A stretch of 64,000 nucleotides of DNA from positions 186,001-250,000 of the forward strand of contig CBDAQZ010000004.1 in the NCBI GenBank assembly GCA_965199335.1, read 5' to 3'. The position numbers were made by a program, and so were the translations under genes. Origin of the DNA: CBDAQV01 sp965199335 (GTDB lineage: Bacteria; Pseudomonadota; Alphaproteobacteria; CALMVH01). Shown piece by piece: positions 16,110 to 25,231 of this stretch (the stretch's first letter is position 1; the number at the start of each line of letters is the position of its first letter). Below the pieces are notes generated by a model that had not been told where the DNA came from, ran no database searches, and was given only the letters and a program-made list of their open reading frames with translations.

Positions 16110-17009
16110 TTACTCCGCCGCTTCCACCGCTCCACTTGCCGGCCCACGCACCACCTCCTCGTACGCATCACGCAATGACCGCGTGATTGGCCCGACCTTG
16201 TAGTGCTGGTCGCCGATCTGGCCGATGGCGGTCAGTTCGGCCGCGGTGCCGGTCAGGAAGCATTCGTCGGCGCCCGCGACGTCCTCCAGCGTGATCTGGC
16301 GCTCGATCACTTCCAGGCCCTTGCCACGGGCCAGTTCCATTACCGTCTGGCGGGTGATGCCGTTCAGGAAGCAGTCGGGCGTCGGGGTGTGCAGCCTGCC
16401 GTCCTTGACCATGAAGAAATTGGCGCCCGTCGCTTCGGCCACCAGGCCGCGATAGTCCAGCATCAGCGCGTCGTTCGCGCCCTGGGATGTCGCCAGGTTC
16501 TTCGAGATGGTGCAGATCATGTACAGGCCCGCCGCCTTGGCCTGCGTCGGCGCGCATTCGGGCGCGGGGCGGCGATAGGGGGCGTGGATCATGCGGATGC
16601 CCTTCTCCCGCAGCTCGGGCGAGAAATAGCTGGGCCACTGCCATACCGCCACCGCCATGTGGATGATGTCGGTGGTGGTGGAGACGCCCATCTCCTCGCC
16701 GCGCCAGACAACCGGGCGGACATAGGCGTCGGTCAGCTTGTTGCGTTTCAGCAATTCGACCTTGATCGCGTCCAGCTGCTCGACGCTCTGGCTCAGCTTG
16801 TAGCCCAGGATCGAGGCCGATTTGTGCAGGCGCTCGGAATGTTCGCGGCTCTTGAAGACGCGGCCGTTATAGGCGCGCTCGCCCTCGAACACGCAGCTTC
16901 CGTAATGCAGGCCGTGGGTCAGCACGTGCAGCTTCGCCTCGCGCCACGGCACGTAATGGCCGTTCATCCAGATCCAGCCATCGTGATCGTCCATCGGAAT
17001 CAGGCTCAT
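16110..17009 (-). CDS. ilvE: Branched-chain-amino-acid aminotransferase
   Basis: The 299-residue fold-type IV aminotransferase interconverts Leu/Ile/Val and their keto acids with 2-oxoglutarate. It begins DDHDGWIWMNGHYVPW and HVLTHGLHYGSCVFEGERAY; the PLP lysine is Lys158 in ECAPTQAKAAGLYMICTISK, followed by NDALMLDYRGLVAEATGANF and DECFLTGTAAELTAIGQIG. The gene was probably the end of its transcript before the TIR pair was inserted 11 bases downstream. Confidence 0.96.
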   Translation of the reverse strand: MSLIPMDDHDGWIWMNGHYVPWREAKLHVLTHGLHYGSCVFEGERAYNGRVFKSREHSERLHKSASILGYKLSQSVEQLDAIKVELLKRNKLTDAYVRPVVWRGEEMGVSTTTDIIHMAVAVWQWPSYFSPELREKGIRMIHAPYRRPAPECAPTQAKAAGLYMICTISKNLATSQGANDALMLDYRGLVAEATGANFFMVKDGRLHTPTPDCFLNGITRQTVMELARGKGLEVIERQITLEDVAGADECFLTGTAAELTAIGQIGDQHYKVGPITRSLRDAYEEVVRGPASGAVEAAE

Positions 17010-17092
17010 CGCGAAGCATCCCCAGCTTTCAAGAAACAGGGCTTTAGTCTAAAGGAGGATCATGCCTTCGGTCAAAGCCTCATGACGCCCCC

Positions 17093-17776
17093 ATGACAGA
17101 CGACATGCCGCACATCCTGGTGGTGGACGACGACGACCGCCTGCGCGACCTGATCCGGCGCTACCTGGCGGAGCACGGCCATGTCGCCATCACCGCACGG
17201 GACGCCGCCGATGCCGCCGCCAAGCTGGAGCAGGTGGCGGTCGACCTGATCGTGCTGGACGTGATGATGCCGGGGATGAGCGGGCTGGAGTTCACGAGGC
17301 AACTGCGCCAGACCAGCACCGTTCCGATCCTGCTGCTGACCGCGCGCGGCGATTCGGACGACCGCATCGCGGGGCTGGAAGCCGGGGCGGACGATTACCT
17401 GGCCAAGCCGTTCGAACCGCGCGAGCTGCTGCTGCGCATCGGCGCGGTGCTGCGCCGCGCGCCGGTGGCGCTGGTGAAATCGTCGATCGTGAAGCTGGGC
17501 AAGTGGAGCTTCGATTCCGAGCGTGGCGAGCTGACCTCGGACGAAAAGACGCAGAAGCTGACCGACGTGGAGACCAGCCTGCTGACGGTCCTGTCCAGCG
17601 CCCCCGGGCAGATCTTCAGCCGCGACGACCTTTCGGCGCGCAGCCGCATCGCAGTCGCGCCCCGCAGCGTCGACGTGCAGGTGGTGCGCCTGCGCCGCAA
17701 GATCGAGGACGATCCCCGCCAGCCCCGCTATCTGCAGACGGTTCGCGGCGAGGGCTACCTGTTGAGGCCCGATTGA
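17093..17776 (+). CDS. OmpR-family response regulator
   Basis: The receiver domain (residues 6-120) has the acidic pocket DDDD, phospho-acceptor Asp56 in LIVLDVMMPGMSG and Lys105 in DDYLAKPFEPREL. The C-terminal winged-helix DNA-binding domain ends with VDVQVVRLRRKIEDD and VRGEGYLLRPD. It is translationally coupled to the sensor kinase gene (TTGA overlap). The genes it controls cannot be told; in relatives this regulator pair sits near ilvE as well. Confidence 0.93.
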   Translation: MTDDMPHILVVDDDDRLRDLIRRYLAEHGHVAITARDAADAAAKLEQVAVDLIVLDVMMPGMSGLEFTRQLRQTSTVPILLLTARGDSDDRIAGLEAGADDYLAKPFEPRELLLRIGAVLRRAPVALVKSSIVKLGKWSFDSERGELTSDEKTQKLTDVETSLLTVLSSAPGQIFSRDDLSARSRIAVAPRSVDVQVVRLRRKIEDDPRQPRYLQTVRGEGYLLRPD

Positions 17777-19101
17777 AGCCCCCCGTCACCGTCAAGCGCA
17801 TCCTGCCGCGCACGCTGTTCGGGCGCTCGCTGCTGATCATCCTGTTGCCGGTTCTTCTGGTACAGATCATCACCACGTTCTTTTTCTTCGACCGGCACTG
17901 GAGCGTGGTGACCCGCCGCCTGTCCTCCGCCGTCGCGGGCGAGGTCGCGCTGGTATCCGACCAGACCGAGCATATCCAGAACCCCGCGGTCCTGGCCGAA
18001 GTGCTGAGGCGACAATCGGAAACGCTGGACATGGTGCTGGCCTTCGATCCGAAGGAAGTGCTATCGCCGGACAAGCCCAACCCCAGCCCGCTCAACCGGC
18101 AGGTGGTGCAGAACCTGGAAAACGCCCTGACCGAGCTGGTGCATCGCCCGTTCCGCATCCGCGTCTTCCAGCAGGGCGAATGGATCAGCATCGACGTGCA
18201 GCTGAAGAACGGCGTGCTGAAGACCATGGTACCCGAGCGCCGGCTGTTCACCCGCGCCACCTATATCTTCCTGCTGTGGATGCTCGGATCCTCGATCGTG
18301 CTCAGCGGCGTGGCGTTGCTGTTCATGCGCAACCAGATCCGCCCGATCCGCCGCCTGGCCGTCGCCGCCGAAAGCTTCGGCAAGGGCCGCGATGTCGCTC
18401 GTTTCAAGCCCGAAGGCGCGCTGGAGGTCCGCCAGGCCGCCATCGCCTTCCTGGACATGCGCGACCGCATCCGCCGCCAGATGACGCAGCGCACCGCGAT
18501 GCTGGCCGGCGTCAGCCATGACCTACGTACGCCGCTGACGCGCATGCGGCTGCAGCTGGCGCTGATGGGCGACACGCCGGATACGGAGGCGTTGCGCGGC
18601 GACCTGACCGACATGGAGGCGATGGTGGAGGGCTACCTGGCCTTTGCACGCGGCGAGGAGGAGGAAAGCGTGACCGCGACCGACATCGCGGCGCTGGTCG
18701 AGGAAGCGGTGGCCGGCGTCAAGCGCAGCGAGGGATCGATCTCGCTGGCGCTGGAGGCGCGTCCGACACTGGCGGTGCGGCGCATGACGCTGAAGCGCTG
18801 CCTGACCAACCTGCTGGAAAACGCGCGCCGTCACGCCGATCACACGCATGTGACGGTCCGCATGGCGGGCACGGATATAGAGATAGTGATCGACGATGAC
18901 GGTCCGGGCATTCCCGAGGCAAGCCGCGCCGACGTCTTCCGCCCATTCTACCGCCTGGAGGAATCGCGCAACCAGAATACCGGCGGCAGCGGCCTGGGCC
19001 TGCCCATCGCACGCGATATCGCGCGTAGCCATGGCGGCGACGTCACCCTGGACAAGAGCCCGCCCGGCGGCTTGCGCGCCATGGTCAGGCTGCCGGGATG
19101 A
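17773..19101 (+). CDS. Sensor histidine kinase (EnvZ-like)
   Basis: A 442-residue kinase with two membrane segments (about 15-38 and 165-190), a periplasmic domain, HAMP (RNQIRPIRRLAVAAESFG), the H-box GVSHDLRTPLTRMRLQLAL, and N (NLLENARRHA), G1 (DDDGPGIPE) and G2 (GGSGLGLPIAR) boxes. It will phosphorylate the response regulator upstream. The open frame runs back to 17503, but this overlaps the regulator; a TTG at 17773 overlapping its stop is the best start, as no ATG or GTG occurs before the first membrane segment. Confidence 0.9.
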   Translation: MKPPVTVKRILPRTLFGRSLLIILLPVLLVQIITTFFFFDRHWSVVTRRLSSAVAGEVALVSDQTEHIQNPAVLAEVLRRQSETLDMVLAFDPKEVLSPDKPNPSPLNRQVVQNLENALTELVHRPFRIRVFQQGEWISIDVQLKNGVLKTMVPERRLFTRATYIFLLWMLGSSIVLSGVALLFMRNQIRPIRRLAVAAESFGKGRDVARFKPEGALEVRQAAIAFLDMRDRIRRQMTQRTAMLAGVSHDLRTPLTRMRLQLALMGDTPDTEALRGDLTDMEAMVEGYLAFARGEEEESVTATDIAALVEEAVAGVKRSEGSISLALEARPTLAVRRMTLKRCLTNLLENARRHADHTHVTVRMAGTDIEIVIDDDGPGIPEASRADVFRPFYRLEESRNQNTGGSGLGLPIARDIARSHGGDVTLDKSPPGGLRAMVRLPG

Positions 19102-19764
19102 TTACTCGGCCACCTGCGCCAGCTGCAGCCCCATCTTGCCCGACACGTGGTCCACGATGTGGTCGTGCACGGTCGGCGCCATGTTCTGGAAGAAATGGTC
19201 GGCGCCGGGCACGACGCGATAGTCCATCGTCAGGCCGCGCTGCTTGGCCAGCTTGTCGGACAGCTTGGCGACCAGGGGTTCGGGCACCAGCTCGTCCTTG
19301 TCGCCCTGCAGGATCAACCCTGAGCAGGGGCACGGTGCGAGGAAGCTGAAATCGTACATGCTGGCGGGCGGGGCCGCGACCACGAAGCCGTCGACATCCG
19401 GGCGGCGCATCAGCAGCTGCATGCCGATCCAGGCACCGAACGAGAAACCGCCGATCCACGAGCTGCTGGCGTTGGGGTGATAGGTCTGCAGCCAGTCCAG
19501 CGCCGCCGTCGCATCGGCAAGCTCGCCCTCGCCGCGGTCGTACTTGCCTTGGCTGCGGCCGACGCCGCGGAAATTGAAGCGCAGGACCGAGAATCCCATG
19601 GCCGAGAAAGCCTGGAAGATCGTATAGGTCACGCGGTTGTTCATCGTGCCGCCATGCTGCGGATGCGGGTGCAGAACCACCGCGACCGGGGAGAACGGAT
19701 CCGGGTTGTGATGGTACCGGGCCTCTAGCCTGCCGGCGGATCCGTTGATGGTGACTTCGGGCAT
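19102..19764 (-). CDS. Alpha/beta hydrolase of the CocE/NonD-like dienelactone type
   Basis: The 220-residue protein has VVLHPHPQHGGTMNNRV (oxyanion-loop HPHPxxGG typical of this subfamily), SVLRFNFRGVGRSQGKYDRG, the nucleophile elbow GGFSFGAWIG (Ser), GDKDELVPE (Asp) and VVPGADHFFQN (His). Substrate unknown. It converges with the histidine kinase gene with no gap and is close to the cysE-desulfurase row on the opposite strand, a neighbourhood often seen in alphaproteobacteria. Confidence 0.85.
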   Translation of the reverse strand: MPEVTINGSAGRLEARYHHNPDPFSPVAVVLHPHPQHGGTMNNRVTYTIFQAFSAMGFSVLRFNFRGVGRSQGKYDRGEGELADATAALDWLQTYHPNASSSWIGGFSFGAWIGMQLLMRRPDVDGFVVAAPPASMYDFSFLAPCPCSGLILQGDKDELVPEPLVAKLSDKLAKQRGLTMDYRVVPGADHFFQNMAPTVHDHIVDHVSGKMGLQLAQVAE

Positions 19765-19925
19765 TTAGACAACTTCCACAGTATGGCCGTCCCGAATATG
19801 GCCGGGATGGCCTAGGAATACCGCTGGCCACAGCGGATACGAGGACCTAGATAGTGATGCGGAGCAGGTGAGTCTGCGTAGACGTCATTCAAAGCTTGCT
19901 AGGTGAATGTAATATCGGGTTTTTA

Positions 19926-20465
19926 ATGCAAATGTTCAAGGTTTTTTTCACTTTTATCGATAGCATTCTTGCCCGCGATCCGGCTGCCCGGTCACGGGCG
20001 GAGGTTATTTTGCTATATCCGGGCGTACATGCGGTGGTTCTGCACCGGGTCGCCCACAAGCTATGGTGTGCTAAGCTGTATTTCCTGGCCGTGGCTACGA
20101 CCCAGTTCGCCCGCTTCCTGACCGGCATCGAGATCCATCCCGGCGCACAAATCGGTCGCAATCTGTATATTCACCATGGAATGGGCGTGGTTATCGGGGA
20201 AACGGCGCAAATCGGCGACGATGTCATGATATTCCATGGGGTAACTCTGGGCGCTATCAGCACGGAGCGTAAAAAACGCCATCCCACCATCGGCGACGGG
20301 GTGACGATCGGCGCCGGGGCGAAGGTCGTGGGCCCGATCACGATCGGCAATCACGCCCGAATCGGAGTAAACGCAGTGGTAGCGCGCGATGTGGCCGAGG
20401 GTGTCGTCATGGCCGGTCCGCTGGCGAAGACGATCACCAGTTCGAATGCGGATTTCATGATTTGA
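19926..20465 (+). CDS. cysE: Serine O-acetyltransferase
   Basis: A short form of CysE (179 aa), which makes O-acetylserine for cysteine synthesis. It starts with a helical domain (FFTFIDSILARDPAARSRAE, YPGVHAVVLHRVAHKLW) and continues with the left-handed beta-helix GIEIHPGAQIGRNLYIHHGM, GETAQIGDDVMIFHGVTLG and hexapeptides VTIGAGAKVVGPITIG. The active-site histidines lie in IHHGMG and FHGVTLG. I chose the ATG at 19926; a TTG at 19896 is possible. The end overlaps the desulfurase gene by four bases. Confidence 0.93.
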   Translation: MQMFKVFFTFIDSILARDPAARSRAEVILLYPGVHAVVLHRVAHKLWCAKLYFLAVATTQFARFLTGIEIHPGAQIGRNLYIHHGMGVVIGETAQIGDDVMIFHGVTLGAISTERKKRHPTIGDGVTIGAGAKVVGPITIGNHARIGVNAVVARDVAEGVVMAGPLAKTITSSNADFMI

Positions 20466-21571
20466 GCCGCCTTTACCTCGACCATAACGCCACCAGCCCG
20501 CTGAAACCCGAGGTGCGCGCCGCGATGCTGGAGGCGATGGACCGGGCGACCAATGCCTCCAGCATCCATGCCGAAGGGCAATGGGCGCGGCGCAAGGTGA
20601 ACGAGGCACGGGAGGAAATCGCGGCCCTGACCGGCGCGAAACCGGACCAGGTCTATTTCACATCGGGCGCGACCGAGGCGAACAACTGGGTGCTGCGCCA
20701 TGCCCGGCGCCCGGTCGTGTCGGCGATCGAACACCCCTCGGTGCGCGAAGCCGCCCCGGACGCGGCGCTTATCCCGGTGGGCCATGACGGCGTGGCCGAC
20801 CTGGCGGCGCTGGACGCGTTGCTGGGCGGGCAGGCGACCACGCTGGTATCCCTGATGCTGGTCAACAATGAAACCGGGATCGTCCAGCCGGTGCGGCAGG
20901 CCGCCGAAATCGCGCATCGCCACGGTGCGCGGCTGCATGTCGATGCGGTGCAGGCGCCCGGCCGCATCGGAGTCGATGTCGAGGCGCTGGGGGCCGACTA
21001 CCTGACGCTGTCGGCGCACAAGCTGGGCGGTCCGCAGGGCATGGGGGCATTGATCATGGCCGGGATCGCCGACCTGCCCCCCTGGATGCTGGGCGGGCGG
21101 CAGGAAAACCGCCGCCGGGCCGGGACCGAGAATGTCGCCGGGGCGATCGGCTTCGGCGTCGCCGCAAGGCTGGCACAGGATCATGCCGCCGAAAACATGA
21201 GGCTGGCAGCCCTGCGCGACAGTCTGGAAGATCGGCTGGCCACCAGCGCGCCCGAGCTGCTTGCGATCGGGCGGCAGTCGCCGCGCGTCGGCAATACCAG
21301 CCTGCTGGCGCTGCCCGGCCTGCCTGCGGAAACCCAGGTGATCGCGCTGGACATGGACGGCATCTCGGTCAGCGCCGGGGCTGCCTGTTCCAGCGGCAAG
21401 GTCGAACCCAGCCCGGTGCTGGCAGCCATGGGCTATGACGAGACGATCAGCCGTTGCGCCATCCGCGTCAGCCTGGGCTGGACCAACGGCCACGCCGATA
21501 TTGCGCGTTTCATCGCAAGCTGGCAAAAGCTCCATTCGCGGCACGCGGGACGGATCGCACAGGCCGGCTAA
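20462..21571 (+). CDS. Cysteine desulfurase (IscS/NifS family)
   Basis: The 369-residue PLP enzyme removes sulfur from cysteine for Fe-S clusters or tRNA thiolation. It begins with LYLDHNATSPLKPEVRAAM, has the PLP lysine Lys187 in LTLSAHKLGGPQGMGAL and the catalytic Cys309 in SAGAACSSGKVEPSPVL. The start is a TTG overlapping the cysE stop (TTGA). Being next to cysE, a ferredoxin and mnmA suggests a sulfur-supply operon. Whether it serves Fe-S assembly, MnmA or both cannot be decided here. Confidence 0.93.
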   Translation: MSRLYLDHNATSPLKPEVRAAMLEAMDRATNASSIHAEGQWARRKVNEAREEIAALTGAKPDQVYFTSGATEANNWVLRHARRPVVSAIEHPSVREAAPDAALIPVGHDGVADLAALDALLGGQATTLVSLMLVNNETGIVQPVRQAAEIAHRHGARLHVDAVQAPGRIGVDVEALGADYLTLSAHKLGGPQGMGALIMAGIADLPPWMLGGRQENRRRAGTENVAGAIGFGVAARLAQDHAAENMRLAALRDSLEDRLATSAPELLAIGRQSPRVGNTSLLALPGLPAETQVIALDMDGISVSAGAACSSGKVEPSPVLAAMGYDETISRCAIRVSLGWTNGHADIARFIASWQKLHSRHAGRIAQAG

Positions 21572-21591
21572 CATCTCAAGGAACAGGCACG

Positions 21592-21921
21592 ATGCCTAAA
21601 GTCGTTTTCGTAGAGCGCGACGGCGCGCGCAAGGAATGCCAGTCGCAGACGGGGCTGTCCCTGCTGGAGGTCGCGCATCGCAACAACGTGGACCTGGAAG
21701 GCGCCTGCGAAGGCTCTCTTGCGTGCTCCACCTGCCATGTCGTGGTCGCCCCGGACTGGTACGAAGTTCTGCCAGAGGCGACCGAGGACGAGGAAGACAT
21801 GCTGGATCTCGCTTTCGGCCTGACCAAGACCTCCCGCCTCGGCTGCCAGATCAAGATCACCGAGGAGCTGGACGGCCTGACAGTCTCGCTGCCGGCGGCC
21901 ACCCGCAACGTGCAGAAGTAA
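21592..21921 (+). CDS. Adrenodoxin-type [2Fe-2S] ferredoxin
   Basis: At 109 aa it has the cluster ligands Cys39, Cys45 and Cys48 (GACEGSLACSTCHVVV) and Cys85 (RLGCQIKI), spacing C-x5-C-x2-C-x36-C as in isc-type ferredoxins, with the acidic docking loop EATEDEEDMLDLA. It probably supplies electrons for Fe-S cluster assembly with the desulfurase 20 bases upstream. The ATG at 21592 has AAGGA upstream; the longer frame from 21454 is not coding. Confidence 0.95.
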   Translation: MPKVVFVERDGARKECQSQTGLSLLEVAHRNNVDLEGACEGSLACSTCHVVVAPDWYEVLPEATEDEEDMLDLAFGLTKTSRLGCQIKITEELDGLTVSLPAATRNVQK

Positions 21922-22008
21922 TCCGGGGCCTCGCAGGGCCTATACGCAAGGTACTTGCTTTTTCTGCGCGGAAGAGGTAAATTAATTGTAAATATATTGG
22001 AGGCGAAA

Positions 22009-22233
22009 ATGGATACTACAGACGTTCAGGGATCTCCCTTATTCGCCTTCCTTGATAGAATGGGTATGCCTCTTTCCGAGCGGAACAGGGCAGCAGGCCA
22101 GAAATTCCTGGAAGATCAATATCCTAGCTCCAGTGCAACAGAACCGACAACAGCGCCTGCTCCTGCCGCAATCCTGCGTAGCAGCGAACCGCGCGGTCAA
22201 TCGACCGTCGATCTGGAAGCGGTTACGCGATAA
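22009..22233 (+). CDS. Small unknown protein between ferredoxin and mnmA
   Basis: A 74-residue protein starting MDTTDVQGSPLFAFLDRMG with an ideal GGAGG ribosome site six bases before the ATG. It has a short helical N-terminus and a Pro/Ala/Ser/Thr-rich middle, so may be partly disordered. No family recognised. Codon use is more AT-rich than mnmA. Confidence 0.55.
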   Translation: MDTTDVQGSPLFAFLDRMGMPLSERNRAAGQKFLEDQYPSSSATEPTTAPAPAAILRSSEPRGQSTVDLEAVTR

Positions 22234-22309
22234 TTGGATATGGGGTAGATTACCACTGCAGTATCCTGCACGATCCAGCCCCTAATCAGACCAGTAACCA
22301 CCGCCGGAC

Positions 22310-23443
22310 ATGAACTCTCTCGGACTCGAAAAATCGCCGGCTGAAACCCGCATCGTCGTCGCGATGTCGGGCGGTGTCGACTCGTCCGTGGCTGCGGCGC
22401 TGCTGAAAGCCGAAGGCTATGAGGTCATCGGCATCACGTTGCAGCTTTACGACCACGGGCAGGCATTGGCCAAGAAAGGCGCGTGCTGCGCCGGACAGGA
22501 CATCGCGGATGCCAAGCGTGCCGCCGAGACCATTGGCATTCCCCACTACGTGCTGGATTACGAATCGAAGTTCCGCGAGGCGGTGATCGAGGATTTCGCC
22601 GACACCTACCTTGCCGGGCAAACGCCGATCCCCTGCGTCAAGTGCAACCAGACGGTCAAGTTCCGCGACCTGTTGCAAACCGCGCGCGACCTGGGCGCGG
22701 ACGCGCTGGCGACCGGGCACTATGTCCGGCGCATCGACGGCCCCAACGGTGCAGAGCTGCACCGCGCGGCCGAGGACGGGCGCGACCAGAGTTATTTCCT
22801 GTTCGCCACCACCGCCGAGCAGCTGGACTTCCTGCGCTTTCCGCTGGGCCATCTGCCCAAGGCGGAAACACGCGCGCTGGCGGAAACATTCAAGCTGGGC
22901 GTCGCGGCCAAGCCCGATAGCCAGGACATCTGCTTCGTGCCGAACGGGTCCTACGCCGCGGTCGTCGCCAAGCTGCGCCCAAGCGCGATCGAGCCTGGGA
23001 AGATCGTACATGTCGACGGCCGCAACATCGGCACGCATGAGGGGATCATCAATTTCACCGTCGGCCAGCGTCGCGGCATCGGCGTCGCCGACAACAGGGA
23101 TGGCGGCAGCGGCGAAGCGCTCTATGTCGTCGGCGTCGACGCCTCCAGCCGCACGGTCACCGTCGGTCCGCGCGCCGTGCTGGAACGCGACATCGTGACG
23201 GTCAGGCAGGTGAACTGGCTGGGCGGTCCGGAGGGCGAGCACCGCATACAGGTCAAGTTGCGCTCGGCCCAGCCCCCCGCCCCTGCCCGGCTGGTCCGGG
23301 GGCCAGACGGCTCGGCGACGATCACGCTGGACGAAGGCCAGTTCGGCATCGCCCCCGGACAGGCCGCCGTATTCTACGACGGCAGCCGCGTGCTGGGCGG
23401 CGGCTGGATCACATCGACGGCGAAACGCCAGCAAGCCGCCTAG
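22310..23443 (+). CDS. mnmA: tRNA-specific 2-thiouridylase MnmA
   Basis: MnmA (377 aa) adds sulfur to U34 of tRNA-Lys, -Glu and -Gln. The ATP-binding P-loop is MSGGVDSSVAAALL (19-32); the catalytic cysteine is Cys112 in CVKCNQTVKF and the second cysteine Cys208 in SQDICFVP. The TGHYVRR and GRDQSYFLF segments are also typical. It uses the persulfide of a desulfurase such as the one at 20462. Its stop overlaps the convergent fusion gene by four bases. Confidence 0.97.
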   Translation: MNSLGLEKSPAETRIVVAMSGGVDSSVAAALLKAEGYEVIGITLQLYDHGQALAKKGACCAGQDIADAKRAAETIGIPHYVLDYESKFREAVIEDFADTYLAGQTPIPCVKCNQTVKFRDLLQTARDLGADALATGHYVRRIDGPNGAELHRAAEDGRDQSYFLFATTAEQLDFLRFPLGHLPKAETRALAETFKLGVAAKPDSQDICFVPNGSYAAVVAKLRPSAIEPGKIVHVDGRNIGTHEGIINFTVGQRRGIGVADNRDGGSGEALYVVGVDASSRTVTVGPRAVLERDIVTVRQVNWLGGPEGEHRIQVKLRSAQPPAPARLVRGPDGSATITLDEGQFGIAPGQAAVFYDGSRVLGGGWITSTAKRQQAA

Positions 23444-25227
23444 GCAAACAGGTCGGGCCTGCGTTCCTCGATATAGCTGAGATAAAGCTCGATCCGGTCG
23501 CAGACCACCAGAACGGCCGTCTTGCGTGTCGACAGTGCCGCATCGACCGATCTCAGATGATCAAGAGCGGCGTAGAGGGCGGCACCGCTGGAAGGCCCCG
23601 CCATGACCCCGAAATCGCGCACCAGGGACAACATGCCGTCTATCGCCTGCCTGGCAGAGACTGCCGTGATCCGATTGTAGGAGTCCTCCGCGAATGGGCC
23701 GACATCGAAGATTTCGTCCTTGTGCCTGATGCCGGGGATGAAATCGTCCTTGTCCGAGACGACGCCGGTAACGTCGAGGCCGGGACTGGATTGCCTGAGG
23801 CAATCGGAAATTCCGATCGTCGAGCCCGCGGTGCCAATCGCACCGACGAAAAAATCCACCGGTCCGATCTGCTCCACGATTTCCCTGCCCGTCTCCAGCC
23901 TGTGCGCACCGGCATTCGCCGGATTGCGATACTGGTCGGTGTAGAAGCTTGTACGTTCCTCGGTCCTTGCCCGCTCGTCGACGAAATTCAAGGCGGCATA
24001 GGCATCGTGCGGATCGACCTGCGGCAGCGGCGTGATTTTCGCGCCCTGTATCAGCAGCATCTTGCGCATCTCGGACACGCGGATGCGGTTGCTGAGCGTC
24101 TCGACGTTCACGCCGCGCATCGATGCTATGGCCTGCAGGCCTCTTGCGGCATTGCCGCTGGACAGTTCGATAATCGTCTTTCCGTCAGCGGCAATCTCAT
24201 CGATGTGCGGACCGATCATGCCCAGCGCCGTGCGATCCTTGATCGAGCCGAAGGGATTCAGATGCTCCAGCTTGGCAAACAGCTCGATGTTCTTCAGGCC
24301 GGTTTTAGCCGGATCGAGGCGTAGCATCGGCGTGTTGCCGATCAGATCCGTCATGCTGTCGACAACGGGCGCTTTCGTACGCGCCGGTTGAGTGGCAAGG
24401 CTGCATGACAGGTTTTCGAGAACGATCGAGACCAGGGAAAGCCCCTTCCGGCGCTCTGTCCTGTGCCGCACCCTGTATCCTTCGCAGGTAGATCGGCAAT
24501 CGAGCGGATCGTTGATCAGGAAACCGAGGCTATTGTCGGCGGCCGAGCGTGCCACGACATAACGCACATTGGGATATTGATGCAGACGCGCGAAGATCGG
24601 ACGCTTGTGCTCTATCCAGTTCGCAATCCAGGCAAGGCCGTAACGGCGATAATCGCCTTCCTGCGCAGGCTTGTTCACCACGTCGATCAAATGGCCGAGG
24701 CCGACACGCGCGATCAACTGACCGGCCAGTTCGCACGATGTCGCGTCGGGATCGAAAACGGTGACCTTGCATCCTAGCAGCTTCGCCATCAGCATGGCCG
24801 GAACCGGCATCGCGCCGCCGCCGATATAGGCGATATCCTGTCCCGCCAGGCTCTTGCCGGACTGATGTTCATACCATGCGATTTCATCCCGCATCAGCGT
24901 TTCGTAGACCGCTCCGAAATAGCCCTGATATATCTGCTGGAATGTAAGCTCCTGCCGTGACAGAAGCTCGCGCGCCTTCGCGCATTCCTCCTCCACGCCT
25001 GCCCGGCACGAAATCTCGAACACCGTTCGCGCGAGGTCTTGCAGTTCCTCGTCGGCCGACAATCGTTCGATCATGGCCCGATCGTGATCCGCGGCGGCGA
25101 TCGAGAAAAGCTCGTAACGCGCGGAATGGAAGCCATCGTTCGCAGGCCTGAAGTCGCTGCTGGCGGCCATTACGGAGCCAGCCTGGACGATACGCTTGCG
25201 CAGGGTATGGAAGGTTGGCGCGGTCAT
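23440..25227 (-). CDS. Fusion of a nicotianamine-synthase-like domain and a cysteine-synthase-like PLP domain
   Basis: The 595-residue protein has two parts. Residues about 55-270 resemble nicotianamine synthase/CntL: a helical N-terminal segment, then a Rossmann-type SAM site DIAYIGGGAMPVPAMLMAKL (131-150) and VTVFDPDATS. NAS enzymes transfer an aminobutyrate group from SAM to an amine. Residues about 288-595 are a fold-type II PLP enzyme like CysK/SbnA: LIGNTPMLRL, PLP lysine Lys330 in NPFGSIKDRT, ELSSGNAARG (355-363), GAIGTAGSTIG (463-473) and AGPSSGAA. Such enzymes do beta-replacement on activated serine and can make diaminopropionate-type amino acids. It is the second gene after a methyltransferase gene four bases upstream, behind a Fur-type box. 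By inference the PLP part builds an amine substrate for the NAS-like part. Substrates unknown. Confidence 0.8.
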   Translation of the reverse strand: MTAPTFHTLRKRIVQAGSVMAASSDFRPANDGFHSARYELFSIAAADHDRAMIERLSADEELQDLARTVFEISCRAGVEEECAKARELLSRQELTFQQIYQGYFGAVYETLMRDEIAWYEHQSGKSLAGQDIAYIGGGAMPVPAMLMAKLLGCKVTVFDPDATSCELAGQLIARVGLGHLIDVVNKPAQEGDYRRYGLAWIANWIEHKRPIFARLHQYPNVRYVVARSAADNSLGFLINDPLDCRSTCEGYRVRHRTERRKGLSLVSIVLENLSCSLATQPARTKAPVVDSMTDLIGNTPMLRLDPAKTGLKNIELFAKLEHLNPFGSIKDRTALGMIGPHIDEIAADGKTIIELSSGNAARGLQAIASMRGVNVETLSNRIRVSEMRKMLLIQGAKITPLPQVDPHDAYAALNFVDERARTEERTSFYTDQYRNPANAGAHRLETGREIVEQIGPVDFFVGAIGTAGSTIGISDCLRQSSPGLDVTGVVSDKDDFIPGIRHKDEIFDVGPFAEDSYNRITAVSARQAIDGMLSLVRDFGVMAGPSSGAALYAALDHLRSVDAALSTRKTAVLVVCDRIELYLSYIEERRPDLFA

Positions 25228-25231
25228 GGCG

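Noticed and set aside
22286..23434. 382-codon frame on the minus strand
   Set aside because: Antisense to mnmA along its whole length; no start signal or domain.
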